From the NCBI GenBank assembly GCA_017303455.1, contig JAFLBM010000012.1:1-64000 (forward strand): a DNA stretch of 64,000 nucleotides, given 5' to 3'. How positions within the stretch are numbered: position 1 is the stretch's first letter; each line of letters begins with the position of its first letter. The position numbers and the translations under genes were made by a program. This DNA is from Chitinophagales bacterium. GTDB taxonomy: Bacteria > Bacteroidota > Bacteroidia > Chitinophagales > Chitinophagaceae. Positions 16,045-23,151 of the stretch are shown in pieces. Under the pieces are notes generated by a model. That model did no database searches. It was given only the letters and a program-made list of their open reading frames with translations, and was not told the origin of the DNA.

Positions 16045-16085
16045 TAAAAAAACCGCCCTGCTGGCAGGGCGGCTGTAGTTTTTCA
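16045..16085 (-). terminator. Terminator between carbonic anhydrase and transglycosylase
   Basis: An 8-bp GC-rich stem CCGCCCTG/CAGGGCGG (16053-16060 / 16065-16072). Read on the minus strand it is followed by seven T; on the plus strand a weaker TTTTT lies further off, so it may work both ways. Confidence 0.85.
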
Positions 16086-16094
16086 AAACCGTCA

Positions 16095-16973
16095 TTATCG
16101 AACGGTAAGTTTTGTTACAGATGTTTCAGCAGGGAGTGAATCAATTTTTTGTAATTCCTGCTTTTTCATAAAATCAGCCACGTCATCAATATGAGCTTTT
16201 GTTTCTGCTTTGGTCAGGGTGGTTAAACTGCCGTGCCCTTCAAAGTAGTAATGTATGGCAATAAATTTCTTTACATGTTTCCGGGTTTCCAGTGGCAGGT
16301 AATTCTGTAATACCCAGTAATTACGGCTGCCTGATTTTTTTATCGCAGATAATACCCGGGCAGGGCCGCTGTTATAAGCTGCGAGTGTCAGCAACCAGTC
16401 ATCAAAAATATTGTGCAGGTAGATCAGGCATTTTGCCGCGGCGACCGTGCTTTTATACGTATTCCTGCGTTCGTCATTTTTCCCACTTACTTTGAGTCCA
16501 AAACTCCTTGCAGCAGATGGCATCAGTTGCCACAAACCAGCAGCGCCGGCACCTGATACGATCTTATTATCCAGGTTGGATTCAATAACTGCAAGATATT
16601 TAAGCTCAACCGGTAAGTTGTATTGAGTCAGTACGGTGTCAATAACAGTAAAAAAAGGAGCACTTTTTATTTTTATTTTATTAAGATAAAAATTATTGAC
16701 ATGGATATAATTATCTACAAAGCCCGATACATGTTTATTTAATTCAATTCTCGGTGCTCCGGATAACTCTGTATTGCTGAGATACGGTATACAGGTACAC
16801 AGGCCCGTTGCATCAAAAGCATGTCCTTCTTTTAGTAATGAATCTGGTTCATTAATAAGATAGGAATGTGTAATGTCATCAAAAGGGGTAACGGTTTTGT
16901 TGCCGGGAGCTGCAGCCATAAAAATGAAACTGCCTGCAGCAATACCTGCTTTAAACATTTTTTGCCTGAACAT
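16095..16973 (-). CDS. Lytic transglycosylase, SLT domain
   Basis: A 292-residue exported peptidoglycan lytic transglycosylase. After a signal sequence (to about residue 24) and a ~75-residue spacer, the SLT domain spans about 105-250, with catalytic E131 in AVIESNLDNKIVS, then GAAGLWQLMPSAARSFGL and LAAYNSGPARV. It resembles MltD-type enzymes but lacks C-terminal LysM repeats. It cleaves glycan strands to anhydro-muropeptides in the periplasm. The first or sixth codon could be the start. Confidence 0.9.
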   Translation of the reverse strand: MFRQKMFKAGIAAGSFIFMAAAPGNKTVTPFDDITHSYLINEPDSLLKEGHAFDATGLCTCIPYLSNTELSGAPRIELNKHVSGFVDNYIHVNNFYLNKIKIKSAPFFTVIDTVLTQYNLPVELKYLAVIESNLDNKIVSGAGAAGLWQLMPSAARSFGLKVSGKNDERRNTYKSTVAAAKCLIYLHNIFDDWLLTLAAYNSGPARVLSAIKKSGSRNYWVLQNYLPLETRKHVKKFIAIHYYFEGHGSLTTLTKAETKAHIDDVADFMKKQELQKIDSLPAETSVTKLTVR

Positions 16974-17491
16974 TGAGCGATTTTTAGTACAACAATGTCG
17001 TCCGGAGGATTGGATCAGAAAGGAAAGGTTGACACAGGATTGATCGGATGGTTACAGCATTTGTTCTGTGGACGAGTGATTCGGGTTTTTCAATTCTTCA
17101 GAACGCTGTGGTTGCAATTGGTGCAATGACTGCGCAAAGATAGCCTGCAAATACAGGTCCGCACAGCATTTCAGGCCTCAGTTATCCACTGACAGGCTAA
17201 CTGTGTGAGTATCATTAATGAATTTTGTTAAAGCTGTTAAAAAGTCAGGCAGATGGTTTTATTATCGTAGAATTACCCCGTTCAGGTATGATTAGTATCA
17301 AATTGTGTACTTGTATATCAAACTGATTTTTGATGCAGAACCCGTTGAAAAGTTGTGGAAGTATCATTGATAGCTGTGTTATTAATTCTGTTTTGATGAA
17401 TGAAGTATACAATTGGGTATACTTTTTTCAGTTGAGTATATCTTACTACATGGCGCAGTCAATTTAATTCCATAACTGTGGTATTTAAAAA
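16974..17491. other. Intergenic region with an imperfect palindrome
   Basis: About 520 bases without a convincing gene. The only clear structure is AAGTATAC-6-GTATACTT (17403-17424), followed by a run of six T on the plus strand. No upstream plus-strand gene would need a terminator here, so an operator is as likely. Confidence 0.5.
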
Positions 17492-17797
17492 TTGAGAAGG
17501 TCTTTAAAACAGTATCACGATCAAATAGCCATCAGTGCTGTTATGTTTTTTGTCTTTCATACCTGTGATCTTATTGCAACCTTAATTTTTCCCTGTACAC
17601 ATCACTATCCCCATATAGATTCCCGGGCAACCAATTGGATGAGGAAATATAACATCCTGTTACTATACCTGTTTTTGATATTGTTCCTTTTTTCCCGGAG
17701 AACTTATTTGGTAGCGGTTGTTAAGTCCACCCTGGATAAGTTATTCTTCCTGGCAATGCAATTAGCTCAGGACTTTAATTGGGAATATCTGGGGTAA
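17492..17797 (+). CDS. Possible small membrane protein, doubtful
   Basis: An open frame of 101 codons from TTG (17492), or 84 codons from ATG at 17543. It contains one or two hydrophobic stretches (ISAVMFFVFHTCDLIATLIF and YNILLLYLFLILFLF) joined by a polar part. No family was recognised and no good ribosome binding site is seen. It may be a real small inner-membrane protein or a chance frame. Confidence 0.3.
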   Translation: MRRSLKQYHDQIAISAVMFFVFHTCDLIATLIFPCTHHYPHIDSRATNWMRKYNILLLYLFLILFLFSRRTYLVAVVKSTLDKLFFLAMQLAQDFNWEYLG

Positions 17798-17878
17798 GGT
17801 TATTTTACAGCACAGACATTTAACTTTTTGTTGATAAGTTGTTAGCTTAAAAAACAATTTTTCCAATATTTTTAAACA

Positions 17879-18133
17879 ATGCAAGACCATTATACCCTTC
17901 TTCACACCATCTATGAAATTGTAAAAAATGATCCACAGCCGCAAAGCTATGCCTGCCGGCCAAGAGAACTCATCTTACGTAGTTTGCAGGAATGGTCTTC
18001 TATACATAATCATATTATTTTACTGCAACAGGAAGGTTTGGTAACTACTGAGCAACAGGATACCCTCGTTATCCGCATCACACAGGCTGGCCTTGAGAAA
18101 GTGAAAGAAAAAAACAGCCTGGTAAGTGAGTGA
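17879..18133 (+). CDS. Small winged-helix-like protein
   Basis: An 84-residue cytosolic protein whose pattern (helix, helix RELILRSLQEWSSIHNHIILLQQEGLV, then a beta hairpin TLVIRITQAGLEKVKE) suggests a single winged-helix domain. Similar short proteins occur across Bacteroidota; DNA binding is inferred from the fold only. It precedes the CoA-transferase gene by ~125 bases and need not be functionally linked. Confidence 0.6.
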   Translation: MQDHYTLLHTIYEIVKNDPQPQSYACRPRELILRSLQEWSSIHNHIILLQQEGLVTTEQQDTLVIRITQAGLEKVKEKNSLVSE

Positions 18134-18259
18134 TACCCGGAATGATTTCCATTTCAAAAACAACAGGTTTATCGGTATTAAAATCATGGTATCTACTGAT
18201 AAATGTCTTTTTTTTAAAGACAGCAGCAGCGGACTTTTGCTATTAAATAAGAATAGCTC

Positions 18260-19546
18260 ATGGTTCACCCTTATAAATATGTTTCTGCCGCTGAAGCCCT
18301 GGCACTGATTCAGAGCAACCAACGGGTATTCGTGCATGGTAGCGCCTGCACCCCGATCTATTTACTCCATGCACTCGCCAAGGAGAAAGACAGGTTAAAT
18401 GATGTTGAGATCGTTTCAATCACCCTGCGTGGTGATATAGAAATTGATAAACCTGAATACCAGTCTGCTTTTCATATTAATTCCATGTTCGTATCCGCTT
18501 CAGTCCGAAATGCAGTAAAGGAGGGGAGAGCTGATTTTATCCCTGTTTTCCTGAGTGATATTCCCGATCTTTTCAAAAGAAAGATCATGGAAGTGGATGT
18601 GGCTATTGTGCAGGTTTCACCACCGGATGAGCATGGCTACTGTTCGCTGAGCCTTTCTATTGATATTGCCCGTTCGGCTGTTGACAGTGCGAAACATATT
18701 ATTGCACTGGTCAATCCATTACTGCCCCGCACACACGGAGATGGCATGATACATACAGACAGGTTTACCAAAATGGTATTTCATGAAGCCGCGGTTCCGG
18801 AGGAGAATTATGGCGATAAAGTGGGTGAGGCAGAAATGATCATTGGCAAAAATATAGCCGGTATGATCGATGATGGCAGTACGATACAAATGGGAATTGG
18901 TACTATACCGGATGCAGTACTCCGTTTTCTAAGTAACCATAAGGATCTGGGTGTGCATACTGAAATGCTGAGTGATGGTATTATTGACCTTGTTGAGAAA
19001 GATGTGATCAACAACCGGAAAAAAAGAATACACCCCAATAAATCAGTGAGCTCATTTGCAGTTGGTACAAGAAAATTATACGATTATATTGATGATAACC
19101 CTTCATTCGCCTTCCTGGACATTGATTATGTCAACGACCCGCATGTTATCCGCCGCAATCCTAAAGTAATTGCAATTAACAGTGCGATCGAAGTGGATCT
19201 GACTGGCCAGGTTTGTGCGGATAGTATTGGTGAATACCAATACAGCGGTATCGGAGGACAGATGGATTTTATGCGGGGTGCTGCATTAAGTGAAGATGGG
19301 AAGCCTATCATTGCATTGACCAGCCGTACAACAAAGGGAGTTTCCCGGATCGTTACCAACCTGAAGCCCGGGGCCGGTGTTGTTACTACCCGGGGCCATG
19401 TGCACTATGTGGTCACAGAGTATGGGGTGGCCTTCTTATTTGGAAAGAACCTTCGCCAGAGAGCAAAATCCCTGATCGAAATAGCACATCCTGATGACCG
19501 CGAAAGTCTTGACAGGTATTGTCACGAACGCTTTAAGATATTCTGA
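18260..19546 (+). CDS. Acetyl-CoA hydrolase/transferase family (CoA-transferase)
   Basis: A 428-residue class I CoA-transferase of the acetyl-CoA hydrolase / 4-hydroxybutyrate CoA-transferase family. Both halves are present: SPPDEHGYCSLSLSID and IGTIPDAVLRFL in the first; VDLTGQVCADSIGEYQYSGIGGQMDF in the second. The catalytic glutamate expected before S-I-G in this family appears as aspartate (CADSIG), which deserves checking. It moves CoA between short-chain acids, for example acetate and succinate or hydroxybutyrate. It is monocistronic and cytosolic. Confidence 0.85.
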   Translation: MVHPYKYVSAAEALALIQSNQRVFVHGSACTPIYLLHALAKEKDRLNDVEIVSITLRGDIEIDKPEYQSAFHINSMFVSASVRNAVKEGRADFIPVFLSDIPDLFKRKIMEVDVAIVQVSPPDEHGYCSLSLSIDIARSAVDSAKHIIALVNPLLPRTHGDGMIHTDRFTKMVFHEAAVPEENYGDKVGEAEMIIGKNIAGMIDDGSTIQMGIGTIPDAVLRFLSNHKDLGVHTEMLSDGIIDLVEKDVINNRKKRIHPNKSVSSFAVGTRKLYDYIDDNPSFAFLDIDYVNDPHVIRRNPKVIAINSAIEVDLTGQVCADSIGEYQYSGIGGQMDFMRGAALSEDGKPIIALTSRTTKGVSRIVTNLKPGAGVVTTRGHVHYVVTEYGVAFLFGKNLRQRAKSLIEIAHPDDRESLDRYCHERFKIF

Positions 19547-19572
19547 CCTCTTTTCTCATGTAATGGTTAATG

Positions 19573-19612
19573 AAAAAAAGCCCCGCCTGATTCCTCAGTG
19601 CAGGGCTTTTTT
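19573..19612 (+). terminator. Terminator after the CoA-transferase, likely bidirectional
   Basis: A long stem with one mismatch (A-run, AGCCC...GGGCT, T-run) between two convergent genes; U-tracts are available on both strands. Confidence 0.85.
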
Positions 19613-19629
19613 GACTTAATTGAGTGATC

Positions 19630-20043
19630 TTAATTGATCTTTTTTACCAGGGTCTCTTCAATATAATGGGTGTTCTGGTTAATCTCATAAACCACAGTTT
19701 TGTTAGATTTCTTACCTGTGATCTCGAAACGCAGAGCTTCACCATCGCCTACTTCTTCAATATTCAGCATGAATTTCTTGGAAATAACATTGCTGTTTAC
19801 ATTTTCCCTGTACAGTGAATTACCAAAACTGTCGCGGATGATAACTACATATTCGTTATCAGCTGTTCCATGTTTAAAATTCAGTTCAAATACGGGTTTG
19901 TTCTTAAAATTGCCAAGGAATTTCAATTCAACAGCTGCTGTGTTGTTTGTTTCATCAATGGCCTGTGCTGCCGGTGCTATTGCTAATGTTACTACTGTCA
20001 GCAAAGCGATGGCGGTGTTACGGAAATTGAATACACTTTTCAT
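19630..20043 (-). CDS. Secreted beta-rich protein of unknown role
   Basis: A 137-residue exported protein with a signal peptide cleaved near AAQA-ID (residue 28). The mature part is one beta-rich domain (FLGNFKNKPVFELNF, EYVVIIRDSFGNSLYRE, FMLNIEEVGDGEALRFEI), reminiscent of an immunoglobulin-like or carbohydrate-binding sandwich often found in small periplasmic Bacteroidota proteins. No function is known to me. It stands alone. Confidence 0.75.
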   Translation of the reverse strand: MKSVFNFRNTAIALLTVVTLAIAPAAQAIDETNNTAAVELKFLGNFKNKPVFELNFKHGTADNEYVVIIRDSFGNSLYRENVNSNVISKKFMLNIEEVGDGEALRFEITGKKSNKTVVYEINQNTHYIEETLVKKIN

Positions 20044-20627
20044 GGTTATACTTTTTAGAGTTAAAAATTAAAAATTGTTAAAACAGATGACGGCAATCGG
20101 TGAGAACAAGCAATGGGCAAACAAAAGGGGCAAGTTTTGCTACCAGCTCAAACAGAGGTTGTAATACCGGTAGAAGTTTTGGTTAGAAGAAGCGTTTCGC
20201 TTTTTAAATAACTAATGCAAACATATGCTGGTAATTATTGCAGATCAAACCATGTTTTTGCTGATTTCAGCGTCCTTAAAATTGGCTGCATACCTCTAAA
20301 TTATTGATTTACATATATTTGTATGCTTGTGCTTTATGATGCCCAACATTAAAAAGATGCTACTTTCTGCCTGTTTGTAGAGGTAAACCCTTAATCTAAA
20401 TTTTTTATCTGGACTAAGTACCTGATTTTCAGGATTGGGGTTTATGTGTTAGAAAATTAATTTTTTCTTTCATTTTCAGGGTGGAAAAAAATACTATCTT
20501 CAGCCGCCTTCAGGTGTTGAAATGAAGGCGTAAATAGCTTTCATTCAACCAAATGAATGAAATTTTGTTATTAACCAGTAGAGCCACGGCCGAAGCTTGG
20601 GGAAGAACTAAAAAAAGGAGTTTAATT
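20044..20627. other. Intergenic region with structured leader of the DsbA-like gene
   Basis: A TATATTTG element (20314-20321) fits a Bacteroidota -7 box on the plus strand, but no -33 box is at the right distance. Just before the DsbA-like gene are two perfect hairpins: CGCCTTCA/TGAAGGCG (20505-20512 / 20523-20530) and TTTCATTCA/TGAATGAAA (20539-20547 / 20554-20562). They lie in the probable 5' untranslated region. Confidence 0.55.
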
Positions 20628-21197
20628 ATGGCATTTAAGAAAGATGATATCATCATCATTGAACCGAAAGAAATGTTTGTGGGCAAAAAAGATGCCCCTG
20701 TCACATTAATGGAATTTGGCGAGTACGAAAGCGAGGATTGCGCCAAAGCAAACGAGATCGTTAAACAATTGCTGGAAGAATATGAAGGCAAGATCAGGTT
20801 TAACTTCCGTCATTTCCCGTTAACCATGATTCACCAGCGCAGCCTTAAGGCCAGCGAATCTGCTGTTGCTGCAGGGCAGGAAGGTAAGTTCTGGGAAATG
20901 CACAACGTCTTGTTCAGCAATCGCCGCAACCTGGGTACAACAAGCCTGAAACTGCATTCTAAGGAAGCAGGAGTCAATAACAAGAAATTCCTGGATGACC
21001 TGGTAAACGGTGTCTATGGCTGGCAGGTGCAGGACGATTTGAAAGAAGGGATTAACCGGGGTGTGAAAGAGTTACCGGCTTTCTTTATTAATGATGAGCC
21101 TTTTACAGGTAAACCGACTTTTGCAAACCTTAGTGCAGCAATAGAATCTGCATTGAAAAAAGTAAAGAAAAAAGCTCCGGCAAAACAAAGAGCTTAA
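20628..21197 (+). CDS. DsbA-like thioredoxin-fold protein with a SEDC active site
   Basis: The start at 20628 is supported by AAGGAG 8 bases upstream; the frame is open further up but without a site. The 189-residue product has the DsbA-like layout: thioredoxin strand VTLMEFGEY, helical insert (KASESAVAAGQEGKFWEMHN) and cis-proline loop ELPAFF. In place of the usual CPYC it has S35-E-D-C38, so only the second cysteine remains. No signal peptide, so cytosolic. A disulfide oxidase role is unlikely; glutathione- or bacillithiol-type mono-thiol chemistry is possible. The lysine-rich tail is a further oddity. A terminator follows. Confidence 0.8.
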   Translation: MAFKKDDIIIIEPKEMFVGKKDAPVTLMEFGEYESEDCAKANEIVKQLLEEYEGKIRFNFRHFPLTMIHQRSLKASESAVAAGQEGKFWEMHNVLFSNRRNLGTTSLKLHSKEAGVNNKKFLDDLVNGVYGWQVQDDLKEGINRGVKELPAFFINDEPFTGKPTFANLSAAIESALKKVKKKAPAKQRA

Positions 21198-21218
21198 TAC
21201 GAATAGGCCAAAACATTG

Positions 21219-21248
21219 AATCCTGTCTTTTTTGAGACAGGATTTTTT
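21219..21248 (+). terminator. Terminator of the DsbA-like gene
   Basis: A perfect 10-bp stem AATCCTGTCT/AGACAGGATT (21219-21228 / 21235-21244) followed by T-rich sequence. Confidence 0.85.
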
Positions 21249-21270
21249 ATTTAGTTGAACGATGTATAAT

Positions 21271-22461
21271 TTACCTTCTTCCTCTTCCCGCAGCAGGTCT
21301 TTTTGTCCTTGGCTGGTAGGCCGGTGAAGGCCCTAATTCGTCAGGCACTTTTGCTTTGGGAACCGGTTTGCCTAATAGTTGTTCTATCGAAGCAAATTTA
21401 TTTTGTTCCCTCGGGCTGATAAAGGTATAAGCAGTCCCGTCTGTTTCAGCACGGGCTGTACGGCCAATGCGATGCACATAATCTTCTCCATCGTGGGGGA
21501 CATCATAATTAATAACGAGGTCAATATGGTCGACATCAATACCACGGCTGAGGATATCGGTCGCTACCAGGATGGGCAGGCGTTTGCTGATAAAACTGCG
21601 GAGTACTTCTTCCCGCTGGGCCTGTTCCAGGTCCGAATGAATTTCTTCTGCGGGTATACCGGCTCTTTTCAATTCACGGGTCAGCAGTTTTACCTGTTGT
21701 TTCTTGGAACAAAAGATGATGATGGATTTGAACTGCCGGCTTTTCAGCAGCATTTTCACCAACGGCATTTTCTGGTCTTCATTGATCACAAAGGCCTGCT
21801 GTACTATTTTTTCCGGCGGTTTTGAGATGGCAATATTGATCTCGGCGGGTTGTTGTAATATTTTTTGTGCCAGCGTTCTGATCCGCTGTGGCATGGTGGC
21901 AGAGAATAATAACGTCTGCCTTTTTGCAGGCAGCTCGTTAATGATCCGCATGATATCATCATGAAATCCCATATCCAGCATACGGTCAGCTTCATCCAGT
22001 ACCAGGTATTTCAGGCCTTTGATCTTTACATATCCCATATTGATATGGGATATCATCTTTCCCGGTGTGCATACCACGATATCAACTCCTTTTGAGAGGG
22101 CTTGTTTTTCCTGCACGAATGAATTGCCATCACCACCGCCATAGACGGCAATTGAGCTGACAGAAGTAAAATAAGAGAGCCCCTCCAGGTGTTCACTGAT
22201 CTGCACCGCCAGTTCCCGGGTGGGTACAATGATCATGGCGCTGATATGATGATCGTCATGATGACTGGTGAGCAAATGATTTAATAAGGGCAGGAGAAAA
22301 GCAGCCGTTTTACCGGTGCCGGTTTGTGCGGAAGCAATAATATCCCGGCCTTGCAGTACCAGCGGGATAACCTGTTCCTGAACAGGAGTGGCGTCTTCGT
22401 AGTTGCTGGCAGCAATGCCTTCCAGTAAGTTTTCGTGGAAATTAAATTCGGTGAATTTCAA
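21271..22461 (-). CDS. DEAD-box RNA helicase, RhlE-like
   Basis: A 396-residue ATP-dependent RNA helicase. Motifs in order: Q motif (YEDATPVQEQVIPL), I AQTGTGKT, II DEADRMLDMGF, III SATMP, V ATDILSRGIDVDHIDLVINYDVP, VI HRIGRTARA. The C-terminus is short and basic (TKRPAAGRGRR), as in RhlE. It unwinds RNA in ribosome assembly or cold adaptation. It lies downstream of, and on the same strand as, an RRM protein gene, though a terminator lies between them. Confidence 0.92.
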   Translation of the reverse strand: MKFTEFNFHENLLEGIAASNYEDATPVQEQVIPLVLQGRDIIASAQTGTGKTAAFLLPLLNHLLTSHHDDHHISAMIIVPTRELAVQISEHLEGLSYFTSVSSIAVYGGGDGNSFVQEKQALSKGVDIVVCTPGKMISHINMGYVKIKGLKYLVLDEADRMLDMGFHDDIMRIINELPAKRQTLLFSATMPQRIRTLAQKILQQPAEINIAISKPPEKIVQQAFVINEDQKMPLVKMLLKSRQFKSIIIFCSKKQQVKLLTRELKRAGIPAEEIHSDLEQAQREEVLRSFISKRLPILVATDILSRGIDVDHIDLVINYDVPHDGEDYVHRIGRTARAETDGTAYTFISPREQNKFASIEQLLGKPVPKAKVPDELGPSPAYQPRTKRPAAGRGRR

Positions 22462-22533
22462 GTGACAAATAGAGATTAGTTGGGCAGAATTGTTTTCGTA
22501 AAGATAGGGGTAAATCCATTTTCAGATAATAGC

Positions 22534-22560
22534 AAAAAAGGAGGGCCAAAGCCCCCCTTT
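22534..22560 (-). terminator. Terminator of the RRM gene
   Basis: A 10-bp stem with one mismatch (22560-22551 / 22546-22537) and, on the minus strand, a run of six T after it. Confidence 0.82.
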
Positions 22561-22582
22561 CAAACTTATTATACGATGGTGA

Positions 22583-22876
22583 TTACCAGCGGTTGTTTGA
22601 ATTAGAATAAGAAGGCCTTGGCTTTCTTTCTTCTTTTGGCTTAGCTTCAGCAACTTTGATAGAACGGCCATCAACCATAGCGCCATCCAGTTCAGCAATT
22701 GCTTTTTTAGAAGCTTCGTCATCAGACATCTCAACAAAACCGAAACCTTTGCTGCGGTTAGTGAATTTGTCCATAATAACTTTAGCAGAAGTTACTTCTC
22801 CGTACTCTGCAAAATAAGACATCAGGTCTTCGTCTTGTACAGCGAAGCTCAGATTTGAAACGTAAATGTTCATCAA
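22583..22876 (-). CDS. RRM-domain RNA-binding protein
   Basis: A 97-residue protein with one RRM: RNP2 IYVSNL (4-9) and RNP1 KGFGFVEM (about 45-52), then a charged, asparagine-rich tail ending in NNRW. Such small RRM proteins are common in Bacteroidota, often cold-induced, and bind single-stranded RNA, perhaps with helicases like the neighbour. Two tandem ATG codons (22876 and 22873) begin the frame; either may serve. The 5' region up to ~23000 is AT-rich and could be a long untranslated leader. Confidence 0.93.
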   Translation of the reverse strand: MMNIYVSNLSFAVQDEDLMSYFAEYGEVTSAKVIMDKFTNRSKGFGFVEMSDDEASKKAIAELDGAMVDGRSIKVAEAKPKEERKPRPSYSNSNNRW

Positions 22877-23151
22877 TAAAAATTAAAGATCAAAAATGCT
22901 TGAGAAAAACGCAACGTAAAGAAGACTAACTATTAGCGGGATCCTTTGATTATACGCAGGATTGAGGGCTTAGCAGAAAAAATCGTTCACTTACAAACTT
23001 AACGTAGAACTCAAATTAACGATGCAAAGATAAGGCTGTTAATTGACAATCTCTCTTTTATTTATTATTCCGCTTGTTAAATAATAAATAACAGCAGCCA
23101 ACCCGCTACTCCTTAGCCGTTTGATCCGGGTAAATAAAATACTTGTTGGTC

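Noticed and set aside
23058..23091. 12-bp AT-only inverted repeat after the TonB receptor
   Set aside because: It is low-complexity and has no U-tract; could arise by chance in AT-rich intergenic DNA.
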